Assembly: GCA_024291935.2 (NCBI GenBank)
Contig: CM044326.1
Location: forward strand, 38,272,948 to 38,336,947
Direction of reading: 5' to 3'
From: Okapia johnstoni
Taxonomy: Eukaryota > Chordata > Mammalia > Artiodactyla > Giraffidae
Length of the DNA: 64,000 nucleotides
How positions within the stretch are numbered: position 1 is the stretch's first letter; every line of letters starts with the position of its first letter. Shown in pieces: positions 43,601 to 54,905 of this stretch. The notes beneath the pieces were generated by a model. That model made no database searches, had not been told where the DNA came from, and saw only the letters and a list, made by a program, of their open reading frames with translations. Position numbers and translations under genes: made by a program.

Positions 43601-44269
43601 GCACTTGACTGCTTGAGTTGATTTATCATCAGGGAACCAAAAACTATACATGTCCCCGTTACATTCCAAACAGGGAATTTTTTTTTTCCAGTTCCGACTT
43701 GATGCTATTTCCTTTTCTGTATTTTTTTTTCTCCTTCTATTCTTAATAAGTTTAATCAAAGGGACAGTGAACTGAAAAGGGAAAACATGTCAAAATGACG
43801 AGAATTCTGAAAATATAACTTTCCAAATTGTGCAGCTTGGTGTTGGCAAGATGACAAGGGCCCCTACAACCCAGTGAAAACACAGAGCTGCAAAATCACG
43901 CAGCTCGCGTGTGCGATATATGTACGTTATGTGCCAAGTGCTAAGCAAGTGCTTTTAAACAAATGACAAATACGATAAGACTCTTGGAGGATAAGGCCAA
44001 GTGAGTATGAGAGTCTTGTAGATTCTGATGTGGACATGTGCTCACCTCCCCTCTGTCTGCCAGCCAGTACCACGCTAGAGACCCCTCCTAGCATCCCCTT
44101 AGTGCCCCCCACCCACTTTCTCTGCCTACCTGTGTCCAGCAGTCCTGCAGCCACAAGCAGACACCATCAGGAAAATGCAACTCCATCTCAGTTGTTAAGT
44201 GTCTGGGCTGAGAGAATCTCGGACGGCACATCTTTTCCCCAATCAACTTCACAAACTTAACTAATAATT
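43601..44269. other. Non-repetitive stretch, no gene recognised
   Basis: Two T-rich runs at 43678-43688 and 43722-43730. Short frames on both strands at 43927-44282 have no recognisable domain. Confidence 0.42.
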
Positions 44270-45235
44270 TCATTCCCGGCATGACAAAGCCGCTAGCTCA
44301 TGCCAACAGCAACTTAAACGAAACGGGTCATAAAAATTCCCTTGTCTGCCGATGCCATCGTTAAAAAAGAGAAGGGATGACAAAGTGAAAGGGAAAACGC
44401 CGTGATTCTTTTATGTGAAGATTACATTTAAAAATAACCAACTAACCGTCTGCACTTTTCCGGTGCCTGACGTCTCGAAACGCATTTAGATTGATACAGA
44501 CTGAGGCTGAAGTTCTCGTGCTGAGTAAACAGTCAAGTGTTCTTAATAGGAATTGCAGTTTCTCGACATCTGTTAGGGAAAAGGGAATGGCGAAACAACA
44601 ATTTAGAGTGAGATTGGTTTTGTTAAATGCATTTAAATTCCAAGATTAGTGGTGTTCTTTCTTTTTCAATTAGCATTTACTTGTAGAAAGGTTACAGCTG
44701 AAAGGACTGGGGGGGAGGTCGGGTGGGGTTTTTTCCTCACTGAGAGGGCACTCTAAAGCATAGTAAAGCTAAAATAGGAAGAGAACAGAAGACTTAAAAG
44801 AACTTAAAACCGGTGCCAAATCCAGACAGCCGATCTTGAAAGGGAACGCATTTGAAAAAAGTGAAATAAAAATAAAACAAAGTTGAATTGGGATTGGATT
44901 CTCCTGTCCTCTGGGTTGAGAAATCATAAATTGCTTCGAGAAAATATAGAGATGTGTATTTTCCGAGCCAGTTACTAAATGAAATTTGCATGACTTCCCA
45001 AATATATGCCGCGGTTCTGTTTGAGTGTGTAAAGAGCTGTAACGAGCTCAAATTTTTTTTTTTTTGATAGAAACATAAACAGAGACACAAAATGTAGGGA
45101 ATGTTTCACCTGTTTTACTGCCATTAAATAAACCTCATCTGCTACCAAGCTGTTTTGGGTGACATTTGTTAAATAAATACACTTTGTGGGAGACTGGAGC
45201 ACTAAAGGAAAGAGACTTGTGAGCAATGTTCTCGG
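44270..45235. promoter_or_regulatory. Candidate conserved regulatory block
   Basis: Repeat-free for nearly 1 kb. About 16 CpGs survive in 44270-44600 although the DNA is AT-rich and not a CpG island, which often signals constraint. Homeodomain/POU/SOX-like words are frequent: gattacattta, attgatacag, caattagcattta, aacaacaattta, atttgcatgac. Function and conservation are inferred. Confidence 0.38.
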
Positions 45236-46429
45236 ATAAATTCTGTTTGCTTCTCAGCACCCTTACCCCTGCCCTGGGGGAAGAACGAGGTGGTAAATTC
45301 AGATGTATGGTTTCCCATAGGTATTTTAGGTCTAAACTTACACAGCTACAATCAGAAGCGCATGTTGTTGTGAGTAAAGTGTCTTTTAACTCTCTGCCTC
45401 TTCCCCCATTTTTCTGGCTTTGTTCATTTCACCATCTCTTGTTCTTTCTGCGAAACGTCTTTATTCAGTACTTGTGTTATTCTTCCTTTAGGGATAAATT
45501 TAATATTTATTTTATTCTTCTATATGCTTTGTTTTTTTTTAATCTATTAGTGTGTATATTTTGTGCACAGCTGCGGCCTTTAATATATACTTAGCTGTGA
45601 TTCTTTTAAAACATGTATATTGAATATTTGTTTAATGTAAAGCCAGTCCTAGCTAGATTAAAGTCAGACTAATTAGTTTTTATTAATTAAAACTAATAAT
45701 TAGATAAGGCGGTTCTCTAGAGTATCTCTATGTATATCCTAAAAGGCACCAGGATGGATTAGGATTTCTGATGATTTCTTGTGTGAGGTCTCTGCAATTT
45801 TGCAGCAATTGTAATTAGAAAAAGGAATGGGTAAGAAGTTCTGAATATAGAATAGTGTTATTGCATCAGCTGGACAGTCAAGCTAAGGTCTTTATGGTCC
45901 CCAGCAAACAATGAGTTCATGTGATGGTAACTAAAAAGTTATATGTTTCTAGAACATTCTGCAAGCAGACTTTAGACACCAGGATGCCTTTGTAGGCAAG
46001 GTTCCTCTGACTTTTCAGCTGGCTTCCTCTGAGAAATTGCATATGCTGATTCCTTTCAATTATCTGTCAATTTTCAACATGCAAATAGAAACATGCATGT
46101 CATCACTTTGGTACTCACCAACTGATTTCCTCCAAGCACCCAGACCATAAGTGAATGCCGTTCAATATGTTCTCTTCCCTTTTTATAAGTGGAGTTAATA
46201 TTACTGAGCAGATTTTGGTCAGCTTCCAGGAACCCAGTGTGTAGAGATGCAGAATTTTATTTTAGAAGCACAAGTTGGTTTGCAAAATGTGAACTTAGCC
46301 CAACTATTTCTTTGTTTCATCTTTCTTGTTAGACATATTTTTTTCTTACAAAAAAAAATCTTCATAGAAACACACGTACACACGCACAATTTTGGTCAAA
46401 TTATGATTACTGCTTAGAATGTTTTTAAT
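45236..46429. other. AT-rich non-repetitive block
   Basis: No transposon recognised. A 122-codon plus frame (45226-45594) is Phe/Leu-rich because of T-rich DNA, so its hydrophobicity is compositional rather than evidence of a membrane protein. Confidence 0.42.
45668..45705. promoter_or_regulatory. Dense TAATTA/ATTAG motif cluster with inverted repeat
   Basis: attagtttt (45672-45680) and aaaactaat (45689-45697) form 9-bp inverted arms around an 8-base spacer. Outer ctaatta and taattag words surround them. These are homeodomain-type core motifs. Confidence 0.35.
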
Positions 46430-46990
46430 TATTTTACATGCTTATAATACAAAAAGGATAAAGAAAGAGGGGGAAATGGCCCAAAACAATAACAAATAAT
46501 ACTTTGGCATGATTTATTTCATTGTCTTCTACACATATACTTTTAACAGATTTGAGTTCACTTCATTTTGCTCTTACTCTCATCAATAAATATCTATTTA
46601 TACTGTTAGAATTTCCTTATTTACATAGCCTAATATTTATATATAATACTTTCCCCAATCATTCAGCTTTTGGGGGCATTTTGTACTTTCCCTTTTTTTC
46701 TTCATAATTGCAGTAATGCTTAAATAAACCAATTCATGGAAATAGCTATCTATGTTGGATTACTTTCTTAGAATGGATTCCTGGAAATAGAATTACTAGG
46801 TCAAAGGGTACCAATATATTTAATGTTCCAGACGCATATTGGCAAATTGCCTTTCATAAAAATTAGACCAATTTACCCTCCTGCAATGAGCATATGAGTG
46901 TCTGTCGCACAGCATCTCCTCTGTTGCAAGATTTTCTAAGACGTCTGCAAATTAGAACGATGACAAAAAATGGTAACCTTTGCCTGAAAT
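46430..46990 (-). mobile_element. Old L1 LINE ORF2-end/3' fragment
   Basis: Reversed ancient L1 (L1M-type): gaattactaggtcaaagggt, ggcaaattgcctttcata, accaatttaccctcctgc. Highly diverged; frames broken. Confidence 0.62.
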
Positions 46991-47252
46991 AATTTTTAGA
47001 CATATATCAAGCAATAGATTCATTTTAAAAACATTTTAATTCATCAGGATATTTCAAAGTATACTTTCAGAATGCTTTCTAATCAATGAATGCTATAAAG
47101 CTGCAATACATTATCATACATAGTAGACTGTTTTTAGAAAACCTATTTTTTTTTCAAACTGCAGTATAGTTAATTTATTATGTTGCATAAGTTTCAGGAG
47201 TACAGCAAAGTGACTTAGTCATACATCTACCTATCTTGCTAGCTACCCATAT

Positions 47253-48063
47253 TGATGCTGACTCTGGCCTCAGTACCCTGACACCAAATTAGCTCTGGAT
47301 ACAGAGTTTGGGGTGAAGTAGAAAAGAATAGCTTTATTGCTTTGCCAGGCAAAGCGGGCTACAGTGGGCTAAAACTGTGTGTCCTACCCTAGAGGGGGTA
47401 GTAAGGAGTTATATAGTAATAGTTAAAAGAGGGTGTGATCAGCTCATGGACTTTCTTCTGATTGGTTGAAGTCAAAGTGAAAATGTTAGTCATTCAGTCG
47501 TGTCTGACTCTGTGACCACATAGATCCACAGTAGCCCACCAGGCTTCTCTCTCCATGGGATTCTCCAGGCAAGAATATTAGAGTGGGTAGCCATTCCCCT
47601 CTCCAGGGGATCTTCCTGACCCAGGGATCGAACCCCGTCTCCTGTGTTGCAGGCAGACTCTTTACCTTCTGAGTCTAATTGGTGGTGAGGTAAGAGGGAG
47701 TCAGTATCATCAACCTTCTGGTTGCAACTAGTCTGGGGTTTCCGTGCTTGTGGGTAGCACACTTAACTTCTCCCACCAGTGGGGATTTCAGTATCTGCAA
47801 AACAGCTCAAAGATATTGTCATGTGTATCCCTTGAGGGGGAACCAGGACTCTGCCCCAAGGCTGCACTATTGTTTCTTGTCTGCTCCTCTCTAGTCTCTG
47901 CATGCCATTCCTTCTCTAATTAGCATCTGTTTGAACCTGTCCCTTGGAACTCAGGGAAGGTCAAGGAGGCTGAATGAAACCTATTTCCTGTAGTCGGGAA
48001 GGAAACCTGGGACACAGGAAGACTTTTGTGTTCAGGAGCCCCACAGGGTCTTGCTTAGTATCA
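47253..48063 (-). mobile_element. Ruminant ERV solo LTR, 811 bp including a nested SINE
   Basis: On the minus strand the LTR begins tgatactaagcaagaccctg and ends gtcagcatca, the canonical TG...CA form. A polyadenylation signal (aataaa within gcaataaagctattc) lies near its 3' side. The 4-bp repeat atat flanks it (47249-47252, 48064-48067). No gag, pol or env is present. The TSD length favours a class I ERV, but the family name is uncertain. Confidence 0.8.
47468..47680 (-). mobile_element. Bov-tA SINE inside the ERV LTR
   Basis: Minus-strand copy from caaagtgaaaatgttagtca to the degraded head ttaccttctgagtct. LTR sequence is interrupted between gattggttg and aattggtgg, a short TSD-like repeat. 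Confidence 0.92.
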
Positions 48064-48130
48064 ATATCTATCTATTTATCTACACATACTCTTTTTCAGA
48101 TTCTTCTTTTCTATGGTAAGTTAAGATACT

Positions 48131-48166
48131 GAAGTCTTTCTAGGGCTTCCCTGGAAGTCTTTCTAG
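48131..48166. repeat. 13-bp direct repeat around a 10-bp SINE-like start
   Basis: gaagtctttctag at 48131-48143 is repeated exactly at 48154-48166. The 10 bases between, ggcttccctg, equal the first bases of the Bov-tA/tRNA-Glu SINE head. Confidence 0.85.
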
Positions 48167-48631
48167 CCCAGGGAATATTTCATAGAAACAAAAGTGATAC
48201 TAGGTTTTTTTTGCATAAAATTTAAGGCAGTTTGCACTAAATTCAGAACGTGATTGAATTAGTGCATCTTTAAGGACCTCACATTATTGGGCTTGGTACT
48301 ATGCCAAAGGGAGTAGGTGGATGGTGCCCTTGGCACTCTGAGTTCAAGAAGCAGAATGAAAGAGGTTTGAGAACCTGGTTTCAAACAGTCTTTTGAGATT
48401 TTTCCATTAGACCCATAAGAGAATATTCAACTGAACAACCTGGAGAGGCAGCGAGAAAACTGCTCAAAGGAGCAAAACCAACAACACAGTGAGAACACAG
48501 AGGAGAAAACTTCTCACACCAGAAGACCTGCCAAAGACCACCCAGAGATCATCGACAAAATATCTTTTTGTTCTGCTCTATAAGGGTCAGAAGAAAAGAT
48601 TTAGTGAGTACCTGCTGCTTTTGTATAAATG
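48167..48631. other. Non-repetitive stretch, no gene recognised
   Basis: Nothing recognised. Confidence 0.42.
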
Positions 48632-49036
48632 TGAAGAAAGCTGAGCGCAGAAGAATTGAGGCTTTTGAACTGTGGTGTTGGAGAAGACTCTTGAGAGTCC
48701 CTTGGACTGCAAGGAGATCCAACCAGTTCATCCTAAAGGAAATCAGTCCTGGGTGTTCATTGGAAGGACTGATGTTGAAGCTGAAACTCCAATACTTTGG
48801 CCACCTCATGTGAAGAGTTGACTCATTGCAAAAGACCCTAATGCTGGGAAAGATTGGGGGCAGAAGGAGAAGGGGATGACAGAGGATGAGATGGTTGGAT
48901 GGCATCACTGACTCGATGGACATGGGTTTGGGTAAACTCCAGGAGTTGGTGACGGACAGGGAGGCCTGGCGTGCTGTGATTCATGAGGTTGCAAAGAGTC
49001 GGACACGACTGAGAGACTGAACTGAACTGACTGTGC
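48632..49036 (+). mobile_element. BovB LINE 3' end with ORF2 C-terminal segment
   Basis: Conceptual translation includes FELWCWRRLLRVPWTARRSN and LKEISPGCSLEGLMLKLKLQ, the BovB ORF2 C-terminus, ending at a stop near 48811. The 3' tail is gtcggacacgactgagag with gaactgaactgac. 5'-truncated; no catalytic domain. Confidence 0.94.
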
Positions 49037-50859
49037 TTTCCAAGTGAATGAGGTCTATCTCATTCCTTGAAGTTTTCTGCTAGATAACTCAGCTTTCTGC
49101 CTAAGAAAGAGTTGACATACCACCATCCTAAAAGATCTCTGAATAGTCCTAATAACCGAAGGCGAATTTTTGTGATCAGAGAAAAGATCATCACTCTTCA
49201 AATAAATTCAACATACAAATTAGCAACCAAAATGTCTGCATGTATACAGCTCTGCTTATTTTGACTTCACCAACAATTGCCGGCAATAGTGAACAGGCAT
49301 TCCTGCACTACTGATTATTTAAAACCAACAAAAGGCAGGGGAAATGCGAGAAAAAAGGGAAAGAAGTTCAAGTACCACCAACTAGAAGAAGCACACCCCT
49401 CCCTCCCCAAATCCTCAATTCCCTTAACTGTCAGATTGTTAAAACTGAGCACACCCTTCTGAGAGGATGGCATTTTTCCTTGTAAGAATATTCCTTCTAG
49501 TGATCCGTCCCCAGCTTAATGAAGTGTTCCCTAAATTAAATCTACCCTTTCTGAAAGGTTACTCCCCAAACAAAATGAACAGGAAAATGCCTCTTGTCCA
49601 TATAAATGTCATCCTGCCCTCCAGTAAATCTGTTTTAATCACTACTTTTAAGGAAGCAGCCCAATTGAATAGGAGGGAAACTCAATTACTCTGTATACCA
49701 AGATGACTATCAAAGGGGGTTACAAACAGTGTCTTTCAGAAGAACCTTCCTCTGGAGAGACGCAAGGCACACTCTGTTCTGTAAATGGTTTGTCCTTTTT
49801 CTAGTGAGAGCCCCACCTCCCACACCCAAAGAGGAGGGCGAAGAACAGTTATCAATGGAGAGATCACTGTGCCAATGTTCTTTCCCATGTGTTTTCTCAC
49901 CAATTCTTGACCACAAGATTTTTGAAGAAATCTTTTCCCTTCTGTTAATAGAAATGGGGTTGCAGAGAGATGAAGTCCACCTTTGAGGACACCAGGCCAG
50001 AAACGGAAGAGATGAGATTTGCACCCAATTCTGTGCAATTCCAAAGGTTTCGCTCCAGCTAAGAGGTGCCAATTCTGTTTTCCACTGAGCTGTACAAGCC
50101 CATTTAAAAGAAACAGTCAGTGTGGGAGGATCAATCAGTCAAATAACTCTTCATTGAAGAGTTGAGCAAAATCTGATTCCCTGACACTTAGAAGCAAGTG
50201 CTTCAGCAGAATTCCTGGTGTCTGCAGAATACTAGTGAACCCATAGACCTGAAAGGTAGGCTGAGCCCAGGACCAAGGCTTGTCAACCTCAAGCCAACAT
50301 TTAAAGGTCAACCCAATAGGGCCGTAAATGACCATTTCAAAAAATTTTGGTTGGGAAATGACAAACAGCAACTACTCTTGACGTTGATTCCAAATAAGCC
50401 TGTGCCTTGGACTGGGTTTCAGCAAAGGCGTTCATATGCTTTGCAAAGCTAATGTGCAGAGGCAGCCTTCAGTGCTTATGTTTTTTGGAATTAAGTTGCA
50501 TGACTGTGCCTTGCTCTCTAAAATGTGTAAATGTGTAAATTATGCTACAACAGATTGCCAGTGCAAGTTGAAGAGATGAAAAATATGGTGCACTCTCACG
50601 GTAAGGGTGCAGGGGTGTGGCTTACTGCCTGATGTTAAAGGCAATCTCCAAACTCCCCATCTTTGGGGCTTCTGGAAAGGATTATTAGAAAGGAATCGGG
50701 AAGTGAGAAGTAGCTAGATGGCTTTTTCAAGGGCCCAGTTGCCTCTGAACATGCTCTCTCTTACTGGCACAAAAGAAGTCATGTAAATTATGTGTGCTAT
50801 ATAAGTTCCATTTCCAGGTCATATTTAATTTCCCCAGTTCATCATATTCTAATAGAAAT
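49037..50859. other. Long non-repetitive block
   Basis: About 1.8 kb without an identified young transposon; a faint reversed MIR-like block lies at 49950-50070. A 120-codon minus frame (49710-50072) overlaps frames on the plus strand and has no recognisable domain. Confidence 0.42.
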
Positions 50860-51305
50860 TGTTGTGGTCCATGCGCAGGTTGGAAAAGAATTTCAAGACA
50901 CGAGGCAGAATGAAAGGAGAATAAAGTTTATTAAAGTTGGCAAGGGGGCAGGGGGCGGTGGTGGGAGTCACTGCCAGTACTGCGGGCCAACTTCCTGACA
51001 GTCATGGAGAGCAGACCTTGAATGTGGATTCTTGGTTCGTTTCTATAGCCAGGGGACAAGGAGTGGTGTAGGGGTCTTGAGAGTTGATTGGATAAAGTTC
51101 GTATACTGGGTGGGAGAAGAGTAAGACAAATACCTTTTCCTTACTTGGGTTAGGAGGGGAGACAGGCCATACTGCTTAGGAGGGTTCAAAAATTCTTCAG
51201 CAGTACAACATGGGGCAGGAAAGGGCGATAGGGGTCTGGGTTTTTTGGTTCCTTCTTTCCAGGACCCTTCTCATTCACCTTGTTCTTTGGTCCTTAGGCA
51301 CCACA
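50860..51305 (-). mobile_element. Ruminant ERV solo LTR, 446 bp, matching 5-bp TSD
   Basis: Reads tgttgtggtcc...ggcaccaca on the plus strand. The minus strand carries an LTR-like promoter region (ccaatcaa), tatagaaacg, and the polyadenylation signal aataaa within taataaactttatt. The 5-bp repeat gaaat flanks it exactly (50855-50859, 51306-51310). No internal viral genes. Confidence 0.85.
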
Positions 51306-51397
51306 GAAATACCAAGTCACATGCCAAATCTTGATCCCTAAGATGTTCAAGGGTTAAAAAGAGAAAGAAATACCCCCACCACTTCATTACCTCCAGT
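51306..51397. other. Short non-repetitive spacer
   Basis: Nothing recognised. Confidence 0.4.
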
Positions 51398-51443
51398 GGT
51401 GTGTAAATGTGTGTGTGTTTGTGTGTGTGTTCATGTGTGTACG
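51398..51443. repeat. TG-rich microsatellite
   Basis: Interrupted (TG)n: atgtgtgtgtgtttgtgtgt and following units. Confidence 0.82.
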
Positions 51444-51819
51444 AGCATTCTGGTTACTCATTTTAGTCTTGTCCGAGTTTATTGTGATGAGGAGACTAAT
51501 CTCATGTATGGAAATGCCGAGAAGCCATACAACAGCCCCTTTCTTCAAGAAAATGAAAGGAAACACTCACGTGCTCCAACATTTCGTAGGGTGAGAAGAG
51601 AGAGAGAAGGCCCATCATTTTTGCAGACCAAAACTTTCTCATGAAATGAAGAAAGTTGTAAAAATTGTGTTGGGTGAATAATAATTTTTGAATCATCAGG
51701 GCCAAAGATGTTACCGTGACTGATGAGTCATATTGCTAAATGATACCTAGAGTCCAATCCTGTCCTTGGAAAGCTAAAAGTATCAGCAGCTTCCCACGGT
51801 CAGATATGGGCTCTCCTAG
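51444..51819. other. Non-repetitive stretch, no gene recognised
   Basis: An 82-codon plus frame (51396-51644) starts in the microsatellite and has no recognisable domain. Confidence 0.42.
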
Positions 51820-52090
51820 AAGGCAATGGCACCCCACTGTGGTACTCTTGCCTGGAAAATCCGATGGACGGAGGAGCCTGGCGTGCTGCAGTCCATGGGG
51901 TCGTGGAGAGTCGGACACGACTGAGCAACTTCACTTTCACTTTTCACTTTCACGCATTGGAGAAGGAAATGGCAACCCACTCCAGTGTTCTTGCCTGGAG
52001 AATCCCAGGGACGGCAAAGCCTGGTGGGCTGCCATCTATGGGGTTGCACAGAGTCGGACACGACTGAAGTGACTTAGCAGCAGCAGCAGA
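51820..52090 (+). mobile_element. BOV-A2 SINE
   Basis: Dimer: aggcaatggcaccccactgt, then cgcattggagaaggaaatgg, and the (agc)n tail. Very well preserved. Confidence 0.96.
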
Positions 52091-52688
52091 ATACACCCTA
52101 AACTCAAATTCCTTGTCTCCTGTTCTCCTTGGTAGAGGTTATTACTTGGAGAGTCAAAAGAATCATTTGCAAATTAAGCCAGACCATATTTCTTCAACTT
52201 CCAAAAATGCTCCAAGAATTAGACACGACTCCTGTTTTCCATGAAGTGGATAATGAATATTGCAAATTTTCCTAAAGGTCATAAGTTGCACAATGAAAAG
52301 TAAGAGATTTAGATCCTACATTTAAAGGTAGGTCCTCACAGCTTAGTTGAGAGGTGGAAACATGTTTCTATAGAAACTCGTTGACACATGCAGCCAATTT
52401 AATTGGGAAGGAGACCTGGGATGGGGATGCTGAAAATAGTGATGTCTAATTGTGAACAAAGGATTCACGGTGTTCAGGAAGCTTCCAAATTTGTGATCTT
52501 CATTCTCTTGGTCCTTCCTCCCTTCCTGTTCTATTGTTCCCTCTCATTTTCTTTCATCTGCCATCATGGGAAAGAGACAAGATGCTGGAGGTGACAGCTC
52601 AGAATTGGCAGTGCCCTGAAGATTTTTTTCCGCTTCTAGTCTTAATATGGAACACTGTCTGTATTACAAAGTGTAATGATGGATTCAT
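52091..52688. other. Non-repetitive stretch, no gene recognised
   Basis: Nothing recognised. Confidence 0.42.
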
Positions 52689-52701
52689 AAAATTAACCCG
52701 T

Positions 52702-52812
52702 GTGTGCGTGCTAAGTCACTTCAGTTGTGTCCGACTCTGAGACCCTATGGACTATATCCTGCTAGGCTCCTCTATCCATGGGATCCTCCAGACAAGAATA
52801 CTGGAGTGAGTT
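52702..52812 (-). mobile_element. 5'-truncated Bov-A-type SINE with perfect TSD
   Basis: Only the 3' half is present, reversed: gtgctaagtcacttcagttg to agacaagaatactggagtga. aaaattaacccgt is repeated exactly at 52689-52701 and 52813-52825. Confidence 0.93.
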
Positions 52813-52825
52813 AAAATTAACCCGT

Positions 52826-53081
52826 ACCTCTGGTTAAAGTCACACAATAGTGAGATATTACAGAGAAGAAGGACAAGCATGTTAGCATCAGTCATCTCAG
52901 GACTTACATAGGATTGGAGACTTGGAACAGAATGTTCCATTAATTTCTCACATATATGAAACAGCCCTGATATCCCAATGTTTATATCAGAAAACAGTAT
53001 TGCCTAGTTTACACATACGATTCCTGGGTTTGTGCAGGAATTCTACGAGCTGAGCTAGAGATCAACCCATAAGGAAGGTCT
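52826..53081. other. Non-repetitive spacer
   Basis: Nothing recognised. Confidence 0.4.
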
Positions 53082-53094
53082 AGGACATCTGAGA

Positions 53095-53450
53095 TGCTGG
53101 AGAAGACTCTTCAGAGTTCCTTGGGCAGCATGGAGAGCAAACCAGTCCATCCTAAAGGAGATCAACCCTGAATATTCACTGGAGCGACTGATGCTGAAGC
53201 TGAAGATCCAATACTTTGGGCACCTGATCCGAAGTGCTGAAAAGACCCTAGAAAAGACCCTGATGCTGGAAAAGATTGATGGCAGGAGGAGAAGGGGGCA
53301 ATAGAGGAAGAGATGATCAGATGGCATCGTCAACTCAATGGACACAAGTTTGAACAATCCCTGGGAGATGGTAAAGGACAAGCAAGCCTGGTGTGCTGCA
53401 GTCCATGGGATCACAAAGAGTTGGACACACCTGAGCAGCTGAAAACAATA
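53095..53450 (+). mobile_element. BovB LINE 3' end with perfect TSD
   Basis: 5'-truncated BovB: gctggagaagactcttcaga, ctgatgctgaagctgaagat, ttggacacacctgagcagct, tail gaaaacaata. aggacatctgaga is repeated exactly at 53082-53094 and 53451-53463. Confidence 0.95.
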
Positions 53451-53463
53451 AGGACATCTGAGA

Positions 53464-53639
53464 ATCAAGCCCTACTACTCAGTATTAGTCTTGCCTAGCT
53501 CAGCCAGCTGTTTGTGATGCTCCAAGACACTAGTTAGGAAATTACCTAACATCTCCAAGAGGATTAATCGTAAGTTGCCATCACTTACTCATAAATATAA
53601 TTATTATATGAAAATACATTAATCCAAACCTGTTTAGCA
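53464..53639. other. Non-repetitive spacer
   Basis: Nothing recognised. Confidence 0.4.
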
Positions 53640-53775
53640 GTTATTCTGTGAGCTTTTTGAGATCAAAGAGTATACTTTTTTTTTTATCTTATCTCTGCTT
53701 TAAAATTTTTATATTCTCATCACCTAATGTATCATTTTTCATTTAATAGGCATGTAACAAATATTAGGTAAGTAC
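53640..53775 (+). mobile_element. L2 LINE 3' end
   Basis: ctgtgagctttttgagatca, tctcatcacctaatgtatca, taataggcatgtaacaaat: the L2 terminus order, with a T-run insertion. Confidence 0.5.
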
Positions 53776-54119
53776 ATGGATAATGCAAAAAATCAATCAA
53801 CTAGAAAGAGTCTAGATTTTTTAGAACCCAGATGCTTTGGACCTCTGATTATATGATGCAGTCAGTCTTCTTCTCTGTTTCTGTTTGATTTGTTAATGAA
53901 TTTTTCTATCTGCGAGTCCCGAATACGGTTTGGTCCACTCTGTCCTTAGTGTAAATATCCAAATTAAATCTCAAGGGGATATCATGAAAATTAACATATG
54001 TATTGAGAAGCATGTTCTGTAAATTCTTTTTGTATTTTATTTCAATTGAAGGTAGACAACTGTAAATAGCTGTTGGAAAGGATTTTGATGAGCTCTGGGG
54101 CACATACTGTGTGGAGATG

Positions 54120-54290
54120 TCATTGTAGACATTTTCATATATATTATTTAGTCACTCGTAACTCTGCATGCAATGTCAATTTTATTCTATCTCCTACCGT
54201 CTTACTCCAGAATGAAGGGCCATTTCCAAGGTCATTCAGAGAATGGTGGAGCTGGAATTTGAATCCATGCATTTCATTCTTTGCAACCAC
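54120..54290 (-). mobile_element. MIR SINE remnant
   Basis: Reversed MIR: aatgaagggccatttccaag, then gtggagctggaatttgaatc. Confidence 0.6.
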
Positions 54291-54309
54291 ATATCAATAT
54301 AAAAATGAA

Positions 54310-54724
54310 ATATTCTTTTTAAAATAACTCAAGATTCTGGAGGATCAATCACGAATGCACCATATTTACCCAGACACTCCATCAAAGAATGCCATTTATC
54401 AGGAAACTACTTCACAAGAACTTTAACAATTTAGCTTCTTGAGTGATTGATTTCAGAGTTGACTCTCATTAGATTCTTGCAGGCTATGTTTAGCAAAATG
54501 GATTATGTAATCCATTTTTTGAACTGAATTTTTATTATCAGATATATTTTCTAGTCAACTAGTCATGACTGAACTTTTTGATGGCTCCAACTTCAAAACT
54601 ACATCTTACATAATTTTAAAATCTGGCACTAAAAATATGTTGAGAAACATAAATTAGCATTTCTGGGGGATGAATGATGTGTATTATTCAAGTTTCTCTG
54701 GAAAAGTGGTAAAGGGTAAGGACA
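54310..54724. other. Non-repetitive AT-rich stretch
   Basis: Contains aatggattatgtaatccatt at about 54497-54516, an imperfect dyad. No gene recognised. Confidence 0.42.
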
Positions 54725-54905
54725 AATGTAGTATAATCACTTTAACACTTAGCAATGCATGATTGTAAACGATTCATTTCTTTAAGGCTTGGTTTTCTCA
54801 TCTGTAAATTGGGGATAATAAAAGCATGCATCTTTTCAAAAGGCTTTTAAATTGCCTTGAGGGCACAGAGGAAATAACTGTTAAAAGGATTTGTAAAACT
54901 CTAAA
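54725..54905 (+). mobile_element. MIR SINE remnant
   Basis: ggcttggttttctcatctgt, aaattggggataataaaagc; the MIR core. Confidence 0.62.

Larger units (their letters stand above)
47142..48125 (-). mobile_element. L1 LINE 3'UTR split by an LTR insertion
   Basis: The reversed ruminant L1 3' end (caaactgcagtatagttaat, gtttcaggagtacagcaaag) runs to 47252. It resumes after the LTR at 48064 (atatctatctatttatctac, ctctttttcagattcttc). Confidence 0.78.

Noticed and set aside
45226..45594. 122-codon frame with several hydrophobic stretches resembling membrane segments
   Set aside because: T-rich DNA encodes Phe/Leu runs by chance. No start context or homology supports a membrane protein.
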